From a virus, in the IMG/VR virus record IMGVR_UViG_3300020171_000755, positions 1 through 45,241 of that record: a stretch of DNA of 45,241 bases; one strand, given 5' to 3'. Positions within the stretch are counted from its first letter, which is position 1. Each line of letters begins with the position of its first letter. The notes beneath the pieces are model-generated. The model had not been told where the DNA came from. It saw nothing but the letters and a program-made list of their open reading frames with translations, and ran no database searches. Made by a program: the position numbers and the translations under genes. Shown piece by piece: positions 22,666 to 32,379 of the stretch.

Positions 22666-23427
22666 ATGATTTATGATTATTTTGAATGGTTAAAAAATCC
22701 TTATAAAATATTTTGTAAATGCGGATGTGGTGGAGAAATTGTTGTAAAATCATATCATAAATATAAAGGAATATCGGAATACATTAGAGGACATAATGTT
22801 AAAAGAATTATTGTAATAGGTAAATCATATCAAAAATGGTTAGATGATGGATGTCCTAAATTATATTGTGAATGTTCTTGTAATGGTGAAATTATCATTA
22901 AAAAATATCATAAATGGGAGGGTATTCCTAAATTTATTGTGGGACATAGTAAACCTAATCTTGGTAAAAAATTTTCAGAAGAAACTAAACAAAAAATGAG
23001 TATTATTAAAATTGGTAGTAGGCATTCGAAAGAAACTAAAAGGAAAATGTCTGAATCTAAACGTGGTGAAAATCATCCTAATTTTGGTAATCATTGGTCA
23101 GAAGAAACTAAAATAAAACTATCTGAATCTAAACGTGGTGAAAATAATCCTAATTGGCAGGGTGGAATTACCCATTTACCATATTGTGAGAAATGGACAG
23201 AAAAGAAACGAGAAGAAGTACGGGAATATTATAATAGAAAATGTTATATTTGCGGTCGAGATGAAAAAGATAACATAACTAAAACTGGTAAACAATGGAA
23301 ATTATCAGTACATCATATAGATATGGATAAGGAACAGGGTTGTAATAATAAGAATTGGAAATTAGTTCCATTATGTATGCATTGTCATAATAGTAAGAAA
23401 ATGGAGATTTTAAATGATAAAAAATAA
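22666..23427 (+). CDS. HNH homing endonuclease with duplicated Cys-rich head
   Basis: 253 residues. Two copies of a Cys-x-Cys-x-Cys ... Gly-His module lead (FCKCGCGGEIVVKSYHKYKG and YCECSCNGEIIIKKYHKWEG). Three NUMOD3-like repeats follow (SEETKQKMS, KETKRKMSESKRGENHPN, SEETKIKLSESKRGENNPN). The HNH nuclease is last: CYICGRDEKD ... LSVHHIDMDK ... LVPLCMHCHNSKK. Its nuclease class differs from the PD-(D/E)XK copies, while the Cys-rich head resembles the one at 38413. It overlaps the radical SAM gene start by 14 nt. Confidence 0.88.
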   Translation: MIYDYFEWLKNPYKIFCKCGCGGEIVVKSYHKYKGISEYIRGHNVKRIIVIGKSYQKWLDDGCPKLYCECSCNGEIIIKKYHKWEGIPKFIVGHSKPNLGKKFSEETKQKMSIIKIGSRHSKETKRKMSESKRGENHPNFGNHWSEETKIKLSESKRGENNPNWQGGITHLPYCEKWTEKKREEVREYYNRKCYICGRDEKDNITKTGKQWKLSVHHIDMDKEQGCNNKNWKLVPLCMHCHNSKKMEILNDKK

Positions 23428-24676
23428 AAATATTAAAATATGCATGGTGAATCCGGCGAGTACGTTTCTGATAAACAAATTTGTGTTTCCTAACTTAGGT
23501 CTTTTAACACTTTCTGCTGTTTTTAAGCAAAATGGATATCAAAATATTGAATTTATTGATGTGGAAAATAATAAAGATTATTCACATATAAAGGCGGATA
23601 TTTTTATGATTTATTGTGCTTCACCTAATGTAGAATCAGCGAAGGAAATAATGGTTGAATTAAAGAAAAATAATATTTCTTCCAAATTTTGTATCGGTGG
23701 TCCGCACGCGACATTGATGCCTCAAGACTTAATGTCTTTTGATGCCATCATTGTGGGCGAGGGTGAACTTGCAAGTTTACAGATATTAAAAGATTATCCA
23801 AATATTAAGAAAATTTATAAAGAAAATAGGATAGAAAATTTGGATGATATTCCGTTTCCAGATCGCAGCATACTTGATATAAAAATGTATGCTGAAAATT
23901 ATAAATTACGTGGAACACCAAGCACTACTATGATTACATCTAGAGGGTGTTCTTGGGGAAAATGTGTTTTTTGCTGTAAATATCAATTACCCGGAAGTAA
24001 AGTTAGATATCGTTCAGCGGAAAATGTGATAAAAGAAATAGTGGAAATTAAAGAAAAATATAATATTAATTCATTCGTTTTTTTTGATGATGAGTTCGTA
24101 AGTAATAAGCGACGACTTAAAGAATTTTGCGAATTAGTTACACCATTGAATATAAAATGGCGGTGTTTATCGCGAGTGGAAAGTCTTAATAAAAAAATTA
24201 TATCTATTATGTCTGAAGCCGGATGTATAGAAATTGCCGTTGGAATTGAGAGTGCTGATCCTGAAATATTAAATATTATCGATAAAAATATTGAGATTGA
24301 AAATGCTGAAAAAGTTTGTAATATGATTAAATCTGCGGGCATTAATTTAAAAGAATTATTTATAATTGGACTTCCTGGTGAATCACATGAATCATTACAG
24401 AAAATGGATGACTTTGTTGAACGAACACAGCCTTTCGATGTTGATTTTACAGTATTATCCGTATTTCCGGGTTCAGATATTTACGAAAATTCAGAAAAAT
24501 ATGATTTAAAATTTAATAAAAAATGTCGATCGCACTATAAGGGAATTCCCGGAGAATATTCACACACAGTTTGTCGGATATCAACATCCAAGTTAACATT
24601 TGATGAAATTATTGAGTGGCGAGAAAAATTAGAAAAAAAATATAAACCATATGAAAAATTAATGAAAAAGGAATAA
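23414..24676 (+). CDS. B12-binding radical SAM enzyme 1
   Basis: 420 residues. Residues 1-130 form a cobalamin-binding-like domain (ICMVNPASTFLINK, CIGGPHATLMPQDL, AIIVGEGELAS). The radical SAM core follows: TSRGCSWGKCVFC places the cluster Cys at 179, 184 and 187 (C-x4-C-x2-C, with one residue more than the usual x3). VRYRSAENVIKEI, FVFFDDEFV, IEIAVGIESADPEILN and LFIIGLPGESHES are core barrel motifs. Family members are mostly methyltransferases acting on unactivated carbon, or ring-modifying enzymes. Among glycosyltransferases it may modify a sugar or lipid precursor; the substrate is unknown. It needs anaerobic conditions and cobalamin. Confidence 0.87.
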   Translation: MIKNKNIKICMVNPASTFLINKFVFPNLGLLTLSAVFKQNGYQNIEFIDVENNKDYSHIKADIFMIYCASPNVESAKEIMVELKKNNISSKFCIGGPHATLMPQDLMSFDAIIVGEGELASLQILKDYPNIKKIYKENRIENLDDIPFPDRSILDIKMYAENYKLRGTPSTTMITSRGCSWGKCVFCCKYQLPGSKVRYRSAENVIKEIVEIKEKYNINSFVFFDDEFVSNKRRLKEFCELVTPLNIKWRCLSRVESLNKKIISIMSEAGCIEIAVGIESADPEILNIIDKNIEIENAEKVCNMIKSAGINLKELFIIGLPGESHESLQKMDDFVERTQPFDVDFTVLSVFPGSDIYENSEKYDLKFNKKCRSHYKGIPGEYSHTVCRISTSKLTFDEIIEWREKLEKKYKPYEKLMKKE

Positions 24677-24678
24677 TA

Positions 24679-25476
24679 ATGAAAATATCTATCTTATGTA
24701 CAATCCACCGATGGGGTGGATTAGACATGTTGTTCGCAGGTCTTGAACATCAGACATTTTCTAAAGAAGATTATCAGTTAATATTATGTGATAAATTATA
24801 TAAAAAGCGTAAAGATTCGGTATGGGTTTGGGCGAAAGATAACGGTATTAACGTCATACACTTCGAACCTAAGAATCAATCTAATTATCATGTTCATAGC
24901 AGCGTGCTTAACGAATGCTTAAATAAGGCGTCTGGCGAGATGTGTTTGGTAATTGGAGATTATACTTATATGTTACCACATTGGATGGAAATTCATTATG
25001 CATACCATCAATCGGGATATTGCCTATCTGCACCACAAAGAATTTATGGTTTGCCAAAACTATCTAGTAGCTTAGAACATCCGATATCAATATTCTATGA
25101 TGATTTTAATCCCGATATATTCAAGTTAATGCCGCAGTTTATGTTAGACCCGAAGTTACAATTACCTAACGGATCGATAATAGATCATAAATATTCATAT
25201 AATAGAAATGATTCTTTTCCGACTAAAATGGCAAGACAAATAAATGGTTGGGATGAAAGTTACAACAACCGTGTTGGTCCAAGCAATAAAGAATTTTATT
25301 TAAGATTAATACATGAATGTGGCGCTAAAATTGCTTGTGACGGTAGAGCAGAAATTTATAGAATAATGAGTTATCCCATTCCTCCATTTACTTGTTTTCT
25401 TTCTGATGAAACTGACAGTAGTATAAATCATGAACGATATAAACAATTATGTAAAAAATATAATGTGAGTGAATAA
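24679..25476 (+). CDS. GT2-like glycosyltransferase
   Basis: 265 residues. It opens MKISILCTIHRWGGLDMLFA, then LEHQTFSKEDYQLILCD and ECLNKASGEMCLVIGDYTYM, where the Asp-x-Thr-Tyr segment takes the place of DxD. INGWDESYNN and GPSNKEFYLRLIHECGAKIA form the acceptor-side helices. It starts 2 nt after the radical SAM gene, and its stop overlaps the cupin start (TAATG). Sugar donor not predictable. Confidence 0.75.
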   Translation: MKISILCTIHRWGGLDMLFAGLEHQTFSKEDYQLILCDKLYKKRKDSVWVWAKDNGINVIHFEPKNQSNYHVHSSVLNECLNKASGEMCLVIGDYTYMLPHWMEIHYAYHQSGYCLSAPQRIYGLPKLSSSLEHPISIFYDDFNPDIFKLMPQFMLDPKLQLPNGSIIDHKYSYNRNDSFPTKMARQINGWDESYNNRVGPSNKEFYLRLIHECGAKIACDGRAEIYRIMSYPIPPFTCFLSDETDSSINHERYKQLCKKYNVSE

Positions 25477-25835
25477 TGGAAATAATTAAATATTCAAATA
25501 TGCGAGAATTCGATAATACACTTAGGACGTACTATAATTTAGATGACATAAGAATTATAAATGTCCATCTACATAATAAAGATGCGAGAGAATCATATCA
25601 CACACATAAAAAAATTACTGAAATTTTACTTGTAATTGAGGGTAATATATGTGTGAAAATAAAACGTAATGGTATAATTAAGGAACACATAATTACCACC
25701 GGCAATATTGTAACATTTATGCCTGGAGATATTCATTGTGTGATTGGTGATTATGCCCGAGTTATAGTTTTTAAATATCTTAAAACTAACGAAAATTTAT
25801 TAGAAACATTTATTAATGATTGGAGCCAAGATTAA
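25476..25835 (+). CDS. cupin-fold protein
   Basis: 119 residues with both cupin motifs: SYHTHKKITEILLVIEG (His-x-His and Glu metal ligands) and TFMPGDIHCVIG (second His). The size fits a single-domain cupin such as a sugar isomerase or dioxygenase-like protein. Translationally coupled to the glycosyltransferase upstream, so a role in making a nucleotide-sugar or modifying a glycan is likely. Confidence 0.8.
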   Translation: MEIIKYSNMREFDNTLRTYYNLDDIRIINVHLHNKDARESYHTHKKITEILLVIEGNICVKIKRNGIIKEHIITTGNIVTFMPGDIHCVIGDYARVIVFKYLKTNENLLETFINDWSQD

Positions 25836-25836
25836 A

Positions 25837-25965
25837 ATGTCAGGATTTAAAGAAATTAACGGATACCCGTATATATGGTGTGTTTGGTGTAGAAATTATA
25901 TAAGAGCAGATATACCGCATAAATGCGCGAATACTGAGGTATTTAAAACCCAGGTAATAAAATGA
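25837..25965 (+). CDS. zinc-knuckle micropeptide (42 aa)
   Basis: 42 residues, MSGFKEINGYPYIWCVWCRN to EVFKTQVIK. WCVWCRNYI and PHKC give Cys-x2-Cys ... His-x-Cys, a likely zinc site. It starts 1 nt after the cupin stop and overlaps the methyltransferase by ATGA. The coupling supports a real gene; its role is unknown. Confidence 0.55.
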   Translation: MSGFKEINGYPYIWCVWCRNYIRADIPHKCANTEVFKTQVIK

Positions 25966-26627
25966 AAATAATAGATATAATGATGCACAGATTTGAATTT
26001 ATGATGCGATTTTCAAAAGGGCATGTATTAGATGTTGGTGTGGCTGATTGTGCGCAATGGCGATATCCTATACCGCAGGATAGTATTACAAATCCGCCGA
26101 ATATAACAAGTTTAACGTTGGTAGATTGTGATCAATGGGCGGGCATTCCGGGTGTAGAATTTATACGATGTTTTGCTGAAGATATCCCTAAACCTGACAA
26201 GTCATTTGATACAATAATTTATGGCGACATACTTGAGCATGTTTATGATCCAGATATTGTACTGCAAGAGGGTAAACGTTTAACGCGAGATCGTATTATA
26301 ATATCTGTTCCTAATGAATGGAAATGGCTTAAAGATAGTCCGTATGTTTTAAGTTTTGAAACGCGCGAAAAACATTTAGAGCGCGGCGGCGATTTACAAA
26401 AAATCGGATTTGATTCTACGATAAGACACCCCTCCGGTGCTTGTAGTGATGCGCTGGATGATACTAAATTCGAACACATCCATCATAAAAGATTCTATAA
26501 TGAAGAAACATTCCAAAAATTAATTACTAAAAATTTTGATAGTAATGAGTGGGAATGGCACACATATAATATACATTATAGTGGACTTAATTTTGTAAAT
26601 CTTGCTGCGGTAATTTGGAGAAAATAA
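25962..26627 (+). CDS. SAM-dependent methyltransferase (class I)
   Basis: 221 residues. GHVLDVGVADCAQW is the SAM-binding motif I, TLVDCDQW motif II, and SFDTIIYGDILEHVYDPDIV the motif IV/V region. IIISVPNEWKW completes the Rossmann fold. The pattern matches the methyltransferase 11 type that often acts in glycan or lipid pathways. Between a cupin and radical SAM enzyme 2 in the same operon, a sugar O- or N-methyltransferase is plausible. Confidence 0.8.
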   Translation: MKIIDIMMHRFEFMMRFSKGHVLDVGVADCAQWRYPIPQDSITNPPNITSLTLVDCDQWAGIPGVEFIRCFAEDIPKPDKSFDTIIYGDILEHVYDPDIVLQEGKRLTRDRIIISVPNEWKWLKDSPYVLSFETREKHLERGGDLQKIGFDSTIRHPSGACSDALDDTKFEHIHHKRFYNEETFQKLITKNFDSNEWEWHTYNIHYSGLNFVNLAAVIWRK

Positions 26628-26630
26628 TAA

Positions 26631-27914
26631 ATGAAAATAGTATTTATTAATGCACCATGTCTTGGTATTGATGATGATCGCTTGGAACCTTCTTTAGGTA
26701 GTTTATATATTGCATCAACATTAAGAAAAAATGGTTATGATAATATAGAAATGTATGAAATGACAGGATGTAAAACCGAAAAGGATATATATGAAAAAAT
26801 AAATAATATTCCATTAGCAGATGTATATTCATTTACAACATATTGTACAAATTATAATAATATAAAAAAATGTATAAAATATATTAGAATTAAATCACCA
26901 GATTCAATTATTGTTTTAGGCGGGCCAAACGCCAGTGCATTACCGGAATTTACATTTAAAGATTCTGGTTGTGATTATGTCGTTATTGGTGAGGGGGAGG
27001 ATGCATTTTTAAAAATAATAAATTCTATAAATTATATGGAATTTATACCACTAATAATTAATGGTATTGGCCGGGAAAATATAGATACCCTTCCACTTCC
27101 TGGGTGGGATTTAGTTGATTTACATAAATTTAATAGAGTGCTTGATGGTGAGCGCGTAATATCTATATTAAGTTCACGAGGGTGCCCAAATAACTGTACA
27201 CACTGCAACTCGGTCGTAATGGGTGCGGGGAGAAAAATTAGATATCGTAGTACTGAAAATATTATTGAAGAAATTAAATATTTACAATCTTTAGGATATA
27301 ATAATTTTAGATTCAATGATGATAACTTTGTATGTCGACCTAATATTAAAGAGTTGACAAATGAATTAAAGAAATTAAATATAAAGTATAGAGCATTTGC
27401 ACACATTAAAGATTTGACTGATGAAACATGTAAATTATTATCGGAATCAGGTTGTTTACACATATCAATTGGTATAGAATCAATGAATCCGGATAATTTA
27501 AAATTTTTAAGAAAAAACACAAATGTTGAAATGGTGGATATAAATCTTAGAAATGTTAAACGTTATAACATGATAAGTCGCGTATATTTCATTGTCGGTC
27601 TTATTGCGGATACCGATAAAACAATAGAACAATATATGACCATCGCAAGTCTATTAGATTTTGATGAATTCTCCGCATATCCATTAATATGTTATCCAGG
27701 TACCGCTATTTATAATACCCCAGAGAAATTTGGATACAAAATAATAGAAAAAGATTGGACAAAATATTATCAGATTGGTGAGAATCGTGCCACATGTTTT
27801 GCATTAGATCATACTAATTTTACCCATAAAGATGTCGAAAAATGGTTGAAATTTACTTATAATATACTTGAGAATAAAGGAAAAATACAGAATGGAAATA
27901 GTGTAACAAAATGA
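26631..27914 (+). CDS. B12-binding radical SAM enzyme 2
   Basis: 427 residues with the same architecture as enzyme 1: a cobalamin-binding domain (IVFINAPCLGIDDDRLEP, IIVLGGPNASALPE, YVVIGEGEDAF) and a radical SAM core with SSRGCPNNCTHC (standard C-x3-C-x2-C), IRYRSTENIIEEI, FRFNDDNFV, LHISIGIESMNPDNLK and VYFIVGLIADT. The two enzymes are clearly diverged paralogues. Its stop overlaps the GT4 start (ATGA at 27911). Confidence 0.87.
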   Translation: MKIVFINAPCLGIDDDRLEPSLGSLYIASTLRKNGYDNIEMYEMTGCKTEKDIYEKINNIPLADVYSFTTYCTNYNNIKKCIKYIRIKSPDSIIVLGGPNASALPEFTFKDSGCDYVVIGEGEDAFLKIINSINYMEFIPLIINGIGRENIDTLPLPGWDLVDLHKFNRVLDGERVISILSSRGCPNNCTHCNSVVMGAGRKIRYRSTENIIEEIKYLQSLGYNNFRFNDDNFVCRPNIKELTNELKKLNIKYRAFAHIKDLTDETCKLLSESGCLHISIGIESMNPDNLKFLRKNTNVEMVDINLRNVKRYNMISRVYFIVGLIADTDKTIEQYMTIASLLDFDEFSAYPLICYPGTAIYNTPEKFGYKIIEKDWTKYYQIGENRATCFALDHTNFTHKDVEKWLKFTYNILENKGKIQNGNSVTK

Positions 27915-28952
27915 AGATCGCAGTAATTACAACAATGCAACACCCGTGTACACCAGAACTTGGTTGGGGGAGCCGAGAAATATATCTGGGATATAGTTGA
28001 GTGTTTAAATAAATATGGACATGAAGTAATACTTTTTGCTAAAGAGGGTTCTAAATGTCCAGCTAAAGGAAAACTTATTGTTTGCAGTAGTGAAATAGAA
28101 GTGTTAGAAAAACATAAAGATATTTTACATCAAGTGGATATAACCCACGACTGGTCCGCCGTCAAGTCAGTGCATGATTATTGTCAAGATTGGCATTTAA
28201 AATCAATAGCAACAAACTTTAATGTACATTTCCTATATCCAACAATACATAAAAATATTGTATGTGTTTCAGATATACATAGATACTTAGGTTTATCTGG
28301 TAAAAGTGGATTCGAAGGAACGCCGTGGTATGATCAAGTCGGATATACTGGGCATCTTAAAGATGCAAAACGAGTATATGTCGGAATAAATCTTGATGAC
28401 TATGATCCTAAATTTGAAAAAGAAGATTATATACTTTATTTTAATAGTTTTGACTATCGTAAGGGCATTACTATTGCGTTAGATTTGGCAAAAAATATGG
28501 GATTTAAATTAATTTTAGCGGGCGAAGTTAAAGGACATCCTGAACATATACAAACATTTAATGAACTTAAACCGATGATGGATAAAATGCCTAATGTTTC
28601 TTATGAAATTGATGTTACAAATGATCGTAAGATAGAACTTATGCGCAACGCTAAAGCGTTATTATTCCCATCCCTATTTGATCAACCATTTGCCGTGGTA
28701 GTAATTGAAGCATTAGCGTGTGGAACGCCAGTAATAGCAACTAATCGCGGTGCTATGCCGGAAATGATCCAACATGGCAAGACGGGATTTTTATGTAATA
28801 CTATTGATGAAATGGCGAAAGCTATAAATACTATAAACACGTTAAGTGGTGCTGATTGCAGATTTGACATGATTAAAAGATTTGATAGAAATATTATGAC
28901 TAAGGAATATATAAAACTTTACGAAGCTGTTTTACGCGGAGAAGATTGGTAA
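27911..28952 (+). pseudogene. GT4 glycosyltransferase with a single-base frameshift
   Basis: The true start is ATG 27911 (MKIAVITTMQHPCTPEL), overlapping the previous stop. Frame is lost at 27962-27963: CTT-G-GTT-GGG-GGA has one G too many, and the rest, VGGAEKYIWDIVECLNKYGH, continues in the +1 frame to 28952. Otherwise it is a normal GT-B glycosyltransferase: EDYILYFNSFDYRKGITIAL, KLILAGEVKGHPEH, NVSYEIDV and FDQPFAVVVIEALACGTPVI with the E-x7-E type donor site. The C-terminal half closely resembles the GT4 at 29264. Sequencing error, recent inactivation or recoding cannot be separated here. Confidence 0.8.
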
Positions 28953-29263
28953 TGATTAAAAAAATATTTGGTGTGGATTTTAATTCAGAAGGTGGTGCTC
29001 TAACTTTAGATGCTGATGAAGTTGAACCTTATGTTGTAAATTCTGATATTAAATTTTCTAAAACTCACGATGATGGTTGGACAATAATTGCTAGCGTTCA
29101 TGAAGATTGGTATGAATGGATAAATTATTTTGAAGCACAACATCCAATATATGGTAAAGTTTGGGGTGATTTTGAAGATGAAGTTTTTGCTGATAGTGAA
29201 GAAGGATTTCAACATTTTTATGAAAATCATCCACCAAAAATTTGGGATTATGGTGATATATAA
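28952..29263 (+). CDS. acidic hypothetical protein (103 aa)
   Basis: Start taken at ATG 28952, overlapping the stop of the GT4 gene (TAATG). 103 residues, rich in Asp, Glu and Trp (DDGWTIIASVHEDWYEW, DFEDEVFADSEEGFQHFYEN), no motif recognised. It sits between two GT4 genes with no spacing. Confidence 0.65.
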   Translation: MIKKIFGVDFNSEGGALTLDADEVEPYVVNSDIKFSKTHDDGWTIIASVHEDWYEWINYFEAQHPIYGKVWGDFEDEVFADSEEGFQHFYENHPPKIWDYGDI

Positions 29264-30349
29264 ATGAAAATTTCTATTATTTCAACCACAACTTATCCCA
29301 CTCCGGTAAATACATACGGTGGGGAAACATTCATTTATAATTTAGCCTGTGGACTACAAAAATTAGGGCATGAAATTACACTTTATGCTGTAAAAAATAA
29401 TGATATTGAATATCCATTTAAAGTAAATCAACTTCCTAATACATATGGTCGTGCTCAGTGGGGTGCAGAATTTCAAGCGTATATATATTATAAAAAAGAT
29501 ATAATGGATTCGGATGTCATACTCGATATGAGTCATGGAAAAATGGTCGCGCAACAATTACATTCATTTAAAGAAAAAATGGAAGTTGCATGTTACATGA
29601 TAGGTAATTACTACGCACGACCAATACCACCATTTAATGTCATTGTCAACTCGCGTAATCAATTTGAATCTGGCATACGTGGTGGAACGGGATTTGAAGG
29701 CACGCCGTGGGAGAATCAACACGGATCAACCGGCAAAATACCCGCAACATCTAAATATGCTCATCTCGGCGTAGATACCGATTTTTATAAATTCGATGAA
29801 GATAAAGAAGATTATTTCCTTTGGTTAGCACGATTTCATCCCACGAAAGGACCAATGATTGCAATTAAATTAGCGATAGAAACTGGCATTAATTTAGTTA
29901 TGTCTGGCGATATGGTTAGTCATCCAGAACATTATAAACATGGTATGGAATGTTTAGAGATGATCAAAGGGCATGACAATATTAAGTATGTGCCGTTGCC
30001 GCAAGATCATACGCATCAACGCGCAAAACTTACGTTAATGCAGAAAGCTAAATGTTATTTATTCCCTGTAGGATTTCACGAATCCTTTGGTTTAACTACC
30101 GTGGAAGCGTTATCTTGCGGTACGCCAGTAATAGCATCTAACTTAGGTGCATTACCCGAAATAATTGAAAGTGGTACGAACGGATTTATCGCACGGGATT
30201 ACGCGCATATGAAAGCGTTTATAAATTCAATTGACATTATTAATCCTAAGGATTGTAGAAAGTCAGTTGAAGATAACTTTAGTGTGGAAAAAATGGCTGA
30301 ACGATTTGATAAAATATTATTAGAATTACAGGCGGGAAAACAATGGTAG
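29264..30349 (+). CDS. GT4 family glycosyltransferase
   Basis: 361 residues, GT-B fold. YGGETFIYNLACGLQKLGHE is the acceptor-domain loop. EDYFLWLARFHPTKGPMIAI opens the donor domain, and FHESFGLTTVEALSCGTPVI with LGALPEIIESGTNGFI is the E-x7-E nucleotide-sugar site. The motif GFEGTPWENQHGSTG is shared with the frameshifted GT4 upstream, so the two are paralogues. Likely builds a glycan on virion proteins or on the host surface. Confidence 0.87.
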   Translation: MKISIISTTTYPTPVNTYGGETFIYNLACGLQKLGHEITLYAVKNNDIEYPFKVNQLPNTYGRAQWGAEFQAYIYYKKDIMDSDVILDMSHGKMVAQQLHSFKEKMEVACYMIGNYYARPIPPFNVIVNSRNQFESGIRGGTGFEGTPWENQHGSTGKIPATSKYAHLGVDTDFYKFDEDKEDYFLWLARFHPTKGPMIAIKLAIETGINLVMSGDMVSHPEHYKHGMECLEMIKGHDNIKYVPLPQDHTHQRAKLTLMQKAKCYLFPVGFHESFGLTTVEALSCGTPVIASNLGALPEIIESGTNGFIARDYAHMKAFINSIDIINPKDCRKSVEDNFSVEKMAERFDKILLELQAGKQW

Positions 30350-31275
30350 AAAAAATATTAGTAACTGGCGGTGCCGGATTTATCGGAAGCCATCTTATAG
30401 ATAGACTTGTTGAAAATTATGAAGTATATTCCATGGACAATTCCTTACCCGGATTTGGGAATAAGAGAATTAATCCGTTAGCGCATCAAATAACCGGCGA
30501 TATCAGACGATATGAAGATATTGAATTCGCGGTAAATAATATTGATATGGTGGTTCATCTTGCAGCTATAAGCCATGTATCAACATGTATAAATAATCCG
30601 ATACTGGCATTCGATGTTAACGTACAAGGAACCGTCAACTTACTCGAAGCTTGCCGAAAACAAGGTAATATTAAACGCGTTATAGTTGCGGCGAGTGATC
30701 ATATTTATGGGAAAAAACCCGCGATATTACCCGTGGCTGAGAATGATGATTATAAAGCATTATATGAGTCAGATGTTTACGGAAAGACCAAAGCAATGCA
30801 AGCCGTAATCGCAAAAATGTACAATGACTTCTATCATGTACCCACGGTAGTAACGGCGTCAGGCAACGTTTATTCAAGCAGGCAGAGCAAGCCTAACATG
30901 ATACCAAACTTCATTGATGCTGCACTTAATAACACACCAATTACCATACATGGTAGTGGTGAGCAGACAAGAGATTTATATTATATATCCGATTTAATTA
31001 ATGGTTATATTAAATGCTTAGAAACACCAAGAATAGAGGGTGAACTTTTTAACCTGGGGAGTGGACGTGACGTTAGTGTAAATGATATCGCCGCTAAAAT
31101 TATTGAATTAACTGATAGCAATAGTGAAATTATACACATTAAAGATACTACATTTAATGCTATGGATAGGATGAGTTTAGAGATTTATAAAGCGCGATTA
31201 TTACTAAATTGGAGACCTAAAGTATCACTCGAAGAAGGACTAATGATGACAATTAATGAATGGAGAAAAAAATGA
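30343..31275 (+). CDS. NAD-dependent sugar epimerase/dehydratase (extended SDR)
   Basis: 310 residues. ILVTGGAGFIGSHLIDRLVE is the NAD-binding Gly motif, GDIRRYEDIE and VVHLAAISHVS follow, and DVYGKTKAMQ holds the catalytic Tyr-x3-Lys. GEQTRDLYYISDLINGYIK and LFNLGSGRDVSV complete the nucleotide-sugar domain. This is the GalE/RmlB-like family that interconverts UDP- or dTDP-sugars, so it supplies substrate to the neighbouring transferases. It overlaps both neighbours. Confidence 0.87.
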   Translation: MVEKILVTGGAGFIGSHLIDRLVENYEVYSMDNSLPGFGNKRINPLAHQITGDIRRYEDIEFAVNNIDMVVHLAAISHVSTCINNPILAFDVNVQGTVNLLEACRKQGNIKRVIVAASDHIYGKKPAILPVAENDDYKALYESDVYGKTKAMQAVIAKMYNDFYHVPTVVTASGNVYSSRQSKPNMIPNFIDAALNNTPITIHGSGEQTRDLYYISDLINGYIKCLETPRIEGELFNLGSGRDVSVNDIAAKIIELTDSNSEIIHIKDTTFNAMDRMSLEIYKARLLLNWRPKVSLEEGLMMTINEWRKK

Positions 31276-32312
31276 AGATCGGAATATTTGTACCTACAAT
31301 ATATAAATTATCATATCCTTATATTGGATATGGCGGAATCGAACCGATTGCGGGAAATCTTGCAGTAGAACTTGCAGAAATGGGTAATGAAGTTGTGGTT
31401 TTCGCGCCAAAAGGATCCACATTAACCGATAAAGTTAAGATCGTGGAAACAGTTGATGCTAACGCAAACTATCACCCCGCACATGAAAAAGCCGCGTGTG
31501 AAATTATGATGGAATATCTAAGAAAAAATTTTGTTGATATTATTCATTGCCATTCTCATCAAAAATTTCCGTATATGTATTACAATGAATTAAAATTATT
31601 AAATATAAAAGTGTGTTCTACGCTTCACAATCAAGTAAATTTTCAAAATCCACCACCGGGTGTTTCACGCATGAATTTAATAGGAATTTCTAATGCGCAT
31701 TGTGCTGAAGCAAGTGGCATTTTAGGAATTCATTTAGAATGTGTTTATAATGGTATAGATTTAAATAATTATACCTATAATGAAAAGAAAGGAGATTACT
31801 TTTTATTTTTAAGCCGAATCGGGCGCATGAAGGGTTGTCACGAAGCAATACAAGCCTGTAAGGAATCTGGAAATAAACTGCTTGTCGCTGGCGAGGATAT
31901 ATTTGTTAATGATCCATCATATGTTTTATCGATAATGAATTCCTGTGATGGCAAAAATATAAAATATTTGGGTAATATATCTGAAGAAAAGAAGCGAGAA
32001 CTTCTTGCTAATGCGCGCGCATTAGTCTTACCATTGCTTTGGAATGAACCATTCGGATTGGTCGTAATAGAAGCACTTGCATCAGGAACACCCGTTATAA
32101 CCGCTCCTCGCGGTGCTATGCCTGAAATTGTACAACATAGAATAAGTGGATTATTTACTATGAATGTGGGCGAAATAAAATCAGCAATGAAAATTGTTGA
32201 TACCATTAAATCTGAGGATTGCCGAAAACGCGCGGAAGAGTTCTCAATTAGGGTTATGTCTGAGAATTATCTAAAACTTTATGAACGCATCATATCCGGC
32301 AATGAATGGTAA
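31272..32312 (+). CDS. GT4 family glycosyltransferase, third
   Basis: Start taken at ATG 31272 (MKIGIFVPTIYKLSYPYIGY), overlapping the epimerase stop as ATGA. About 346 residues, GT-B: GGIEPIAGNLAVELAEMGNE, GDYFLFLSRIGRMKG, KLLVAGEDIF, LWNEPFGLVVIEALASGTPV and APRGAMPEIVQHRISGLF. Last gene of the sugar cluster. It differs from the other two GT4 proteins in its acceptor domain, so it probably adds a different sugar. Confidence 0.87.
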   Translation: MKIGIFVPTIYKLSYPYIGYGGIEPIAGNLAVELAEMGNEVVVFAPKGSTLTDKVKIVETVDANANYHPAHEKAACEIMMEYLRKNFVDIIHCHSHQKFPYMYYNELKLLNIKVCSTLHNQVNFQNPPPGVSRMNLIGISNAHCAEASGILGIHLECVYNGIDLNNYTYNEKKGDYFLFLSRIGRMKGCHEAIQACKESGNKLLVAGEDIFVNDPSYVLSIMNSCDGKNIKYLGNISEEKKRELLANARALVLPLLWNEPFGLVVIEALASGTPVITAPRGAMPEIVQHRISGLFTMNVGEIKSAMKIVDTIKSEDCRKRAEEFSIRVMSENYLKLYERIISGNEW

Positions 32313-32339
32313 ATTACCATTCATTTATTCTTTATACCT

Positions 32340-32356
32340 TATAAATGAAATTTATA
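32340..32356 (+). promoter_or_regulatory. class 1 promoter of fibre unit
   Basis: Perfect TATAAATGAAATTTATA followed by TTGTTAGTATAAGGAG; the end of this stretch supplies the AAGGAG ribosome site for ATG 32380. Confidence 0.7.
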
Positions 32357-32379
32357 TTGTTAGTATAAGGAGTATCGAT

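Noticed and set aside
27032-27520. Leftward 162-residue frame
   Set aside because: Antisense of radical SAM enzyme 2, which has clear motifs.
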